Assembly: GCA_009602735.1 (NCBI GenBank)
Contig: WELA01000937.1
Span: forward strand, 97,259-137,059
Source of the DNA: Mesotaenium endlicherianum
Lineage: Eukaryota; Streptophyta; Zygnematophyceae; Zygnematales; Mesotaeniaceae
Length of the DNA stretch: 39,801 nt
Direction: 5' to 3'
Shown here: piece by piece, positions 18,512 through 28,400 of the stretch
Numbering within the stretch: the stretch's first letter is position 1
Layout of the letters: each line of letters begins with the position of its first letter
Made by a program: the position numbers and the translations under genes
Notes under the pieces: model-generated
Databases searched by the model: none
Seen by the model: only the letters and a program-made list of their open reading frames with translations
Told to the model about the DNA's origin: nothing

Positions 18512-21500
18512 GACGATGGACTTGGAAGAATTCAATGAGGATTACTTATACTGGCTGCAGGAGGCTGACCGGGTGGACTCTGTGGTCAACTATGCGCGGT
18601 CAACTTCTCACTTGGATCAATATGGGTCGACAGCGAGGGTCTTGAGTGACGTGAGACAGATAGCCGCTGACGTGGATGTGGACGTGGATGTGATGAGGAT
18701 GCTGACAAGGATGAAATGATGAGTGGATTCAAATGGACCGGCTCAAGGAAGTTGACTTCCAAAAGTGAGATTTGACCCCTTTGACTTGGCAACCAGCAGC
18801 TAACAAGCAAGAGGCTGACAGAATCTTGATTTGCAACAGGTGTGGCTTGATTGCTCACTACTCACTTGGGCTGCTCAAGAATCAGACTGACAATGAGGCT
18901 AAGAACTTACATGTGAATACTAAATTGGCAGCGTCTTCAGGGTACGTCAACTGGGGGTGAGCTCGCCTGCCCACAGCCAATGATCCCTGTGGGTCGGAAA
19001 AAGGCGGGAGAAAAATATACGAAATCGTAGGCGCAGGAGAATTATACGAGGGCCAGGGGAAGACGGGACTATGCACTGAAACAATAAGGAGTGGTCAGGA
19101 GGCGCTGGAGAGATTTGGCGGCCTATTTAAGTACGGTGAATTCTATGCCGGCTGAGAAGGTGCAGGATTATATCGACAACAGCATGCAATGCGGGCACCC
19201 AACAGCAGAGGGCTGCATATCCAAGTGCATGCAACTTAGGTGTTCTTGCTAAGGTATGAAAATGAAAGCATAGATTTTTACATTTGAGAGGAAGTCACAC
19301 CTCAACTGTAAATAAGAGTGCACTTCGCAGACTTAAGAAAGTCGTGTACGCTTTAACAGTGCTTATCTGCATGCGTACCACATGTATATCTGGAGCATTG
19401 TTGTCGACGTTATATGTCTCCCAAATCTTTGCTGACTAACCTTCGCATAGTCGACGTAGCAACTACACGACCATAATGTGCGCCTAAATGTTAGACTCAC
19501 ATTTGAATGTCCTGAAGTTGCATGCCATCGAAGTCACAAGATGTGTGTGCCTGCTTTATGTCTTGCATTCAACGTGTACCGAGTTACACGAGCATAGCAG
19601 AGCATACGGTCAATTAAGAATATTGTTGACCATATGACATCATCATTGACCACGTTGACCAAAAGGACTCAAGACTTATAAATTCTACACACGTATTCAT
19701 GCGTGTTCACAAGTGCTACCACGCCTGACAGAACAGCTAGGCCTAGACAACTAGATATGTGTTCACACGAAGGAATATTGTATAATCTAAGATATTCATG
19801 AAAATTAGACTCTTGTGAGAGCAATGTATAAGCTCGAGAGTTAACGACATTCAGCATAGAAGTTGTCAATTTGCATATACCTCCTTGTATTGATAGTGTC
19901 AGAGGCTAGTGTCCTAGCCATCAGATTAGAACACACCATAGGTTCTTCCTCAACTGCTACTTATGAAGAGCAGTAAAGTTGCATATTGAAGATCAATCAA
20001 CAACAAACTTTACTACTCCATAGCTTCTCTTCACAACTCATTCAAGTTAGTTCTGTCCTTTGTCAGCTATTCTGTACCTAAACAGGAGTCAAAATCTTTC
20101 TTCTAACAAATATTGTCTTACGAGCTTTTACCAATTTTTACGCCCTAAGCAAGAGTAACTTGCTCCCAGCTGCAGTCACCAAATATGCGTTGATCTGCAC
20201 TTTCACAATTTCTCTCTAAGTCAACTGGAGTTAACACTATCTCAATGACGTCAAATACGCTCGTGCCGAAAGGCTTGCCCGCCTGACTGTTACTAGTTGG
20301 ACGACTGTTACTAGTTGGACGGTGCAGCACGCGTGGCGCAAGTCACGGCTTCCTCAGGCACGGACAGCGAGCGTTGACTCACCGATCAAATTGCTGACAT
20401 GTGCAAGTTTAGCGTTAAAACACTAAGTTAGCCACACGTGAGGTGTGACTGCGACAGGTCAAACCCGACTCCCAACGATGGGTGGGGTGTTAACAGACAG
20501 GCCAGCTGCAAGGCTGACCCCATCAAGACTTGCAAGGTCCACGCGAGCAGCTGCAAAGTCAAGTCAGACAGGGCTGACAAAACGGTTATCTCAGTTGCTG
20601 CCAAGTCAGGCCACACTGAGAGGGCAGGCCAACTTGGCCAGGGTCCATTGGCACAAATGCCCAACGGAGCTCCCACGCCTGGAGACATGGGCTCAAAGGC
20701 CACATCAGCTGTATGCTAACCGAAATCTTTAAGCAAGCACAAGTTACAACTACGAGGCTTGCATGCATGCTACGTGATGCAATATAAGTCAAGTTTTAGG
20801 ATGACAGAAGTTGCATGCAAGTGCCTGTGAAAGGCACAAGCCTTGCACACTTTCCCTCATTCTTCCCTCGCACATTTTGCCAACAAGCAAAAAGAAGGAG
20901 CGAAGAAGAAAGAAGGAGAAGAGAGAAGGCGCGAGGGAGGAGTTCCCAAGGCCACAAGGAGCCCGAGAAGTTTGCCAATGCTTGAAAATCCTTACTCTTG
21001 TATCATGGAAAAGTTAAGAACTAGGAGTTCCCAAGAAGGAATTTTGGATCAAAAAGATAGAGCGCTTGCACATAGGATCTGCTAGGACCAAACGCCACAG
21101 GCGTGCAAAAAGCATATAAAATAGAGAAATTGATGTCACAAAAGTACATCTATCGAAACACATTTATGTATGTATTGTGCACTTCCACAATGAAATCTAC
21201 GACATCCTGTTGCAAGATTGAACGCCATATACAAATCTTGTGAAAAAATTAGCTACTTTTCAATCTACACCAAAATGTGAATAGGGTTTGCGTTGAGGTA
21301 TTTTTTGTGCATGGTGAGCTAAGGATGCTCAGAGGCTGGTGGTGGTTCTGAACCTTCTGATGGGCCATCACCAACATTCGAGCAAGTCTACTAGCTTCTT
21401 TACCAAAAAGACCTTGTAGTACCTTGCGCAATGTTGTGGTTCGCACAAGGGGTGACTAAATCACAATCTCCACTATGTTCTTTGTGTTGTGACATGCAAA

Positions 21501-22348
21501 CGGCAAGGTGCGCAATTGTGAGGTGTTGTTGATTCCCAATAGATACTACATGTGCATTTCATGTCCAAAAGGGAAAATTATCTTACACAAGCCCATGGGC
21601 AAGAAAAGTAACAAAGCAAACTCTACACTTTGAATCGAGAGCCATAACCTCAACCCGAAACTTTCGAGACGATGAGAACATTCAAACAACGGTCACCTTT
21701 ACATAACACGCTAACGGCGCACAACCTCGACCACACGACACACTGCCCTCCCAAAAACAGGCAGCCGTGACTGCTTGGCCAAAGTGTTTGCTCGACACAA
21801 GCTATTTTACAATCTGCCGTCATGATACATACTTCTTGCTCACAACCTCTACTCGAGCTCTTGCTCGATCCAATGAGGGGCAAAGACTAGCCACGACTGG
21901 GCATATAACGCTCCAAAGAGCACACTACATCACTCGAGAGTTTGATGACAAAAGGGAGCTACATCTCAAGGCACCTCACGTTCGTGAGGCATTGGCAACC
22001 TTTTTCGCCTTCACCAATTGCACCGTACATATTGAACACCTCACCACCAGATGACTCATACTTTGATACTACAAACAAATGGGCAAAATCAGCTCTCGAT
22101 TGTTCTGGATGAGAGGATACTGGGCATTCCAAGCCTGCACACGGACTTGTAATGCTGGAACATTGAAGTCAAATTACTCATGCATACGAAAGTGCTTGGA
22201 ACTCACTCGAGACTAGTCGTTTCAACGTCTCCCAAAGCATGTGCTCTCCCTATGGCCTTATCAATCCTCCAAGAGTGTTTCAAAAAGTCACGACCAAGTG
22301 CTATCTACTCAAACGACCCTAATAATACCAAATTTCGGAGTTCAAGCA
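18512..22348. other. 3.8 kb without a recognisable gene
   Basis: No coding exon is supported. Noted features: a 70-codon acidic ORF on the plus strand from 18510, an exact 18-bp tandem duplication at 20285-20320, TATA-like sequences at about 19677 (TTATAAATTC), 20780 (AATATAAG) and 21112 (CATATAAAAT), and purine-rich AAGAAGGAG sequence at 20890-20940. The style resembles old LTR remnants, but I could not pair any ends. The part nearest 18512 should contain the P450 promoter. Confidence 0.5.
20285..20320. repeat. exact 18-bp tandem duplication
   Basis: GACTGTTACTAGTTGGAC occurs twice back to back. Confidence 0.95.
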
Positions 22349-22488
22349 TTAATGCGCATCTCCTTGAGTTTCCTGTAGCTGACATGTGATCGTCAATGCC
22401 TGCCGGCGCTGGTACACTATACTAGTCGTGCAGTTTGAGCAGACCTGGACCCCCTTGATGAACGGCTTGCTGCTGCACGTGCCCTTGG
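22349..22488 (-). CDS. Cys-module array, terminal exon (N-terminal half module and stop)
   Basis: The acceptor AAGCAG precedes 22488 and phase-1 entry fits. It reads KGTCSSKPFIKGVQVCSNC, the module front half, then SIVYQRRQALTITCQLQ and a TAA at 22351-22349. The second half of the module is missing, so this is the likely true 3' end of the coding region. Confidence 0.7.
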
Positions 22489-25400
22489 CTGCTTACACAG
22501 TGACGACCGCGAGTAGAAGAATGTCATCTCAAAGAGACGTGGTGCTTAGCTGCTGCGCTTCTCCTTGTGCTTGTTGTGCGCACTCCGTGACGGCTCCAAA
22601 GCATCAATCTATTTCTCATAGGGGGGTCAGGCGTCATTCAGTCGATAGGATGAAGCCGAGAACTGGACGCAGAAACGTCAAAGTTGAAATATTGAAAGTG
22701 CTGGAAGTGTCGGAAGTGTTGGGAATACGAACTATGCAGCAAGCACTTGGCAACAGGCATGCATCGCTCGACACGCACGCGCAGCCAGTCAGCTTCGCCA
22801 GCCCTAGCCAGCGGGACGCTGGCTAGGACGGCGGCCCAACTTAGCGGCCCAACCTCAGAAAGTGAAGGGGGGGTAGAATGGCGTTACCTGAGCAGCAAGA
22901 CCCATACGTGCAATGGCCGTCGACCATGCACTTGCAGCTCTCAAGGGACGCCTGGCAGGTGTCGTCTGCGCAGCAGAAGCTGGCTTTGGGGGGCACGAGA
23001 GCCCTTTCTGGTCAAAGTCCCCGCAGGAGGGGCACACCTGCTTGCCGTTCACAAAAGGCTTCGACACGCACGTGCCCTTCTTGTTGTGCGTGAAGCCTAC
23101 AGCCCGGCACAGGTCCAGCAAGAAAGCGATCACTAATAGCACGGAGCATTTTGGTGGAGTGCCTAGCCGCGCCCTTGCGTCACGTGTGCTTACAAGACAG
23201 ATGGGTAAGCTCTTGCACCTTCATTAGATGGACGAGCTGAATGTGTTGCATCGACATGGTAGTGTCCGCAAGAGCCCACGATGCATGAGCTCGTCGAGCT
23301 GATTGGTGGACCAATGGCGCCTCTTCATGCGAGGGCACTTACCAGCGCAGCAACTGCCTTGGGGGCAGGAGAAAGAGTCAAAGCATGGGCAGAGGGAGAG
23401 CTTGTTCTTGCAAGAGCCGTCGCTGCAGCACACGGGAGCCGCCCTCCGTGGCTGCATTGAAGACAAGTAACACAGGGGCGTCACTTCATCCCCCTCTTCT
23501 TCCTTCCTGGTTAGCGGTGTCGGGAGTGTACTACATGCAATCATTAAGAATGGGCGTGCCCTACTGTGCGGCGCTAGAACGTGCTACGCTCACGTACTCC
23601 AGAAATGTGCGGAGGAAATTGGAAAGGATCCAACAGGATAGCTGTGCAAGCACGCGCACGCAGTGACATGCATGCACACAAATGCGGGCTCACGGACAGA
23701 CGCTCACCTCTGCAGCACGAGACACTATCGGGACAGTCATAGTTGCCGGAGCAGGAGCACCCTGCAGCACAAGACACTATCGGGACAGTCATAGTTGCCG
23801 GAGCCGGAGCACCCGGCGGCAGTGGCCTTGCAGGCGCCGTCCGCGCAGCACATGGGCGCGCTTGCGGGGCAGGCCATGCCCAGGTCCCCCAGCACGTTGC
23901 ATTGGGAGCACACCTGTGTCCCGTTTTTTATCACGGAGGACAAGCACACGCCCCTCCACGATCTTAGTGCCTGCAGTAGCACCACCAGCACCACCAGCAG
24001 CAGCAGCATCAGAGTCATGAGTCAAGGCAGCAAAATGGCCAGCTCCCTCAGGGGCACTTGCCGCGGCACTTGACGAGAGTGAGCGAGGCACACGCGAAGG
24101 GCGCGGTGTGGGTCGGGGCTGAGCCCAACCCAGGGTCTCCAAACGCGCCCCCCCCCCCCCATCGCGTAGCAGAGCGGGGTACAGAGGGAGGGCAAAGAAG
24201 GGGCGCGCCGCGCGGGGAAAGAGGCAGGGCGGACGGCTGCGAGAGGAGAAGGATGATGTTCCAGCAGATGGGTCTTCTCCTGTGCTTTCTTGCGCGGGGG
24301 GGGCAGCTGTGGGTCGTGGCGTGGAGCTGAAGCTGGGAAGCAACTCTTTGATAGCAAAGAAGAAGAGAGAGGGGAGAATGCAACGGGTGGCGGGTACATG
24401 TGCGTCCAGCCCACCTGTGCAGCAACTTCCGGAGGGGCAATTCTCGTTGGAAAACCCAAAGTCCCCGGAGGTGGACAAGCAGGGACAGCCTTCCAGGGTG
24501 GCCCTGCAGCTGCCGTCCCGCGAGCAGCAGTGGCTCTTGTCCTTGGGGCACGCCAGGCTCTTGCCCCCGACCTTGCCGCACCCCTTGCACACCTGCTTGC
24601 CGTTGACAAATGCCTGTGCCACGCACTTGCCCGGCTTCGCCTCGTTGCCTGCATGGCACAAGCTGAGAAAAAAACAAGGCCAGGTTAGACAATGAAGTGA
24701 TGACCGCATTCTTGTCGCTCTCCTCGCACCAGTGCCCGATCCCGGGCACCTTCTAGGTGCCCAGCGGTGCTTGGGCGTGCCCACGTGCTGGCAGGCAGGC
24801 CGGCAGGTAGGCAGGCAGGCAGGCAAGCTTTGGTGGGCACCCATGCTGGCACAGTGTGCCAGCACGTTCTGAGGGAACGTCACCAGGGATACCAGGGCGA
24901 CCAGAACCAGAGAAAAACGCATGCCCCGCTGAGTCCGCACTAAGCGTTAGAGGAGGCAGAACGACAGCAGATTGGACAATGTCCGGATCCTCCTACAAGT
25001 GGGCTCCAAGGCAGCTCCTGGACAATGCAGTAGTACAGTCAGCACATGGACTGTGCAGTGTGTCTAATATCTTACTCCTAGAGAGCTGTTGTGGACCCAT
25101 GCGTGCAGGCGTAGGGGTGAGCAAAGGGTACGTGAATCTGTGCATCAGACGCTAGGGAGGGTGCAGAGTCAGAGCGCTTGCCTGTGCAGCAGGAGCCTTT
25201 GGGGCAGTCACGGATGGATTTGCAGAGGCCGCACTTGGCCGCGGAGGAGTGACAGGTGCCGTCACCGCAACACACGTTGAGGCTCTTCGAACACTTCTGG
25301 GCGGCACCCGTTTCGAACGCGTGGCAGTCCTTGCACACTTGCTTGCCGCCCGCGAACGCGCTCTTGCTGCACCTGCCCGGCTTGGCGGCGTCGCCTGCGG

Positions 25401-28400
25401 TGCAACCAAGCCACCCAAACAAGATAAACAAAATAATGCTTGGCCACTATGACCTCAACTTGCTCCATCGCCAGCTGGCAGGCGCGGCGGAGCGCATACT
25501 GACAGCCATCCCTCACGGCACTGACTGACAGGCTGACTGATCGGCAGCACCCACGCAACAATTTTCACAGGACAGGCAGCACCAGGCACCACGGGACGCG
25601 AGTTTGGCACAAAGGAAGGATGACAATGGGAGCAAGAGGGGGGGGGCGCACCCGTGCAGCACGAGGACTTGCCGCAGTCGGCCTGGCCGGAGCAGGGGCA
25701 GCCCTCAATGCCCTTGGCGCAGGTGCCGTCGGCGCAGCAAAAGCTGGCCTCCTTGGGGCAGGGCGCGCCGTTGAACTTGGCGGTGATGCAGTATGGGCAT
25801 ATCTGCTTCCCCTTTACAATCCTCTGGGTGGTGCACACGCCCAACCCCGTGCCGTGGCCTGCGTGCACCACACGCATGCGCCACACGCGCGCGCAGAGGA
25901 ATGCGGAGCTCAGGGGATACCCACAAGCTTGAAAGCGTTCTCGACTTGGGCACGCAGACACGCAGCTTAACCTCTACAGCATGCTGCCAGCTGTGAGGTC
26001 GATGCTCTAAGAGGAGCTCCTGAAGTGACGCCGCATGTCTAATGGAGGAAAGTAGAGCTCGACGAGGGTCTGGTCTAGTCCAGCTGCGAGTGCCACAGTC
26101 AGCCTGCAGGGCCATACACTGGAGGTACGTAAGAGGACACGCGCACACACACAGAGGCACTTGCACACGCACACGTACGCACACGCGCACGACACAAGCA
26201 AGCACGTGCACACGGGCATGATCAAACGACCGTCGGCACGCACGCACGCACGCAAACACACACCCACTTGTGGAGCAGGAGTCGGAGGGGCACACTTGTG
26301 TATACAGGCACTTGCACCCCTCGACGGTCTTGGCGCAGGTCCCGTCAGCGCAGCAGATCTGGCGTCCTTGGGGCACGACGTCACCGACCTGAGAGAGACT
26401 GCTGGTACACGGCTCCGGCAATCTTGGCACACGTACTTGCCCCCCACGTACGCCTGGGGGTTGCAATGCCCGGGCTTGTTTATAGTGCCTGCACATCTCC
26501 ACCCCTCGCATAGCGAGCACCAGCATTAGCACCCACACCAGCACCAGCACCACCAGCAGCACCAGCAGCACGTACCCGTCAGCCAGGTCCGTGTCGTATT
26601 GGCAGCCCCCTATTCAAATCAAGGATGAGGAGGGAAGAGAAGGGGCAAGATCGAAAAAGGTTGCAATGCAGAAGCTTACCACGTCCCCCAACTAGAGGGG
26701 TGCATTGCCTGGCAGGTGCTTGGCATTGGGCCATCGCGCGCTTCGCAAACACGAGTAGCAGGTGAGAGAGCTGGGAACCGCCAGACGGGCAACACTTGCG
26801 GGGGGCCTTTTGAGAGTGACCCTGCCTTGTCCCTGACCACAGGGATGCCGCGGTGAGCACCAGGAAGAGCCAAAGGGACAAAAGGAGAGGTGGATGGCAC
26901 ACAAGCTCGTTGAGGGGAGAGGCACACCGCCGGTGAGCACGGGTACTAGAGGATGGGGGGAAAATTGATCTTCCGTCTGCGGTGCCGAGTTCCTTCTATC
27001 TGGCAAGGCTGCCGTACCTGTGCAGCAGGTGCGGAGGGGGCACTGCGCGTCCAACGAGCACTGGCAATCGCTAGCAGTCTTCCGGCAGGTGCCGACTCCA
27101 TAGCACACACAGGCCTCCTTGGGGCACGCCAGCTGGCGGCCCGGGAAGCTCTTGCAGCTGGGGCACACTTGCTTGCCGTTGACGAAGAGGGGGGAGCACA
27201 CGCCCGCCCTCGAGGAGTTGCCTGCGTGTGCGCACGCATGCTTTGGGTGAATCAAGAAGCCAGAACCGCACGAACACGTGTGCGACGAACCAACAAACTT
27301 GACGAGTCAACAGACTCTCCACCTCTCCCCCTTCCCTTTCTCCCCCCTTCGCCTTCCTCGCTCAAAGTGCTGAAGACAGGTCTGTCGTGCGTATGTCTCG
27401 TATGAACCAAACTCTTTCTCAAACTTTGCGCTGCCAACCTCACAAGCTCGAGAGCGGAGGTGCCCGCAGCACACCCGCGCGCGCACTTTGGGGCTAGACG
27501 CATGCATGCATGCATGCATGCGTGCGTGCCGCTGCTGTTGCTGCTGCTGCTCTGTGCCTGGTTTGCTAGACAGCTGCTTCCTATTGCTCCCCCAAGGCAG
27601 GCCCTAACGTCAGGAGCTCTGAGAGGCTCTCCCATCAGAATGCCACGATGTCACTAGAGCACCTTCTTTCGGAGGGCTGCGCATGCGTGCAGTGCTGGGG
27701 GCTGGTGCACCCCCATAAAGATACTGCGCATATGGGCGTGCGCAGCGAGCGCAGCTCGCTCGCCAGCGGGTGCAGCACTGCTTAATTGCGGGGACACCCT
27801 ATTGGTGCTATTGGCGTCTAGGGGCAGGGCTCTGAGTCTTGTGTGCGTACTGGTGCAGCACTGCTTGAGGGGGCAGTCCAAGTCATCCACGCAGCTCTTG
27901 GCGTCCGCCACTTGCACCGGGGCACTTGCAACTGAAGCACAGGCATACGGTACCTGTTCAAAGCTCAGTGGTCTACCAGAGTACGTCAGTTTGGCCCTCG
28001 GGTAGCAAGTAGAATCCCTGCATGAGGGGGGTGCCAGCTGTCCCAGACATACCAAGCACTTTGGTCCGGAGTGGTCGTCAATGCTTGCAACACCCAAACA
28101 GCGTTGCATTCCTTCCTTTCAATGCAGCACTCATACAAGGTAGGCACTTCAGAAGTTTAGAGGCAGGAGCCTCCGAGCAAAAGTTCAATCTTCCTTTGTA
28201 CAAGACGGGAATTCTGTACAACTGCTGGGCAAAAATTTTCGTACGTGCAGAGCTCCTCTGTAACATCTTTCAGACAAAGTTGACGACGACCAGGTGCTGA
28301 CCAGGGCCCTCTTGGAGGATCAAATGGCGGGTTAATACAGAGAAGCCACTCAGGAGGGGGAGCTCACCAGCAAGAAGGACAACAAGGCCGCGTAGCATTT

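Noticed and set aside
19660..19930. Possible LTR of a copia-like element (TATAAATTC, then a GTGTCAGAGGCTAG primer-site-like sequence)
   Set aside because: The primer-site match is poor, and no second LTR or coding region was found.
20438..20719. Plus-strand frame with several cysteines (ASCKADPIKTCKVHASSCKV)
   Set aside because: No signal peptide, splice context or similarity to the 12-Cys module. Both neighbouring frames are also open, as in unconstrained GC-rich DNA.
24780..24830. GGCA-type repeat within the Cys-module gene as a regulatory array
   Set aside because: A simple tetranucleotide microsatellite (GGCAGGCAGGCC...). No evidence for function.
23789..24940. 383-codon minus-strand open frame
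   Set aside because: It runs through module exon 7, its 444-bp intron and exon 8 in the wrong frame. Good splice sites and module homology show it is not one exon.
26579..26902. Frame with a signal-peptide-like leader (LLLSLWLFLVLTAASLW) between module exons 3 and 4
   Set aside because: No ATG start, no module cysteine pattern and no fitting acceptor. It looks like intron sequence, although its end (G|GTAAGC, phase 1) resembles a donor.
27500..27552. ATGC/CTG repeat as a structured RNA or coding repeat
   Set aside because: A simple (ATGC)n followed by (CTG)n run in an intron of the Cys-module gene. No conserved frame.
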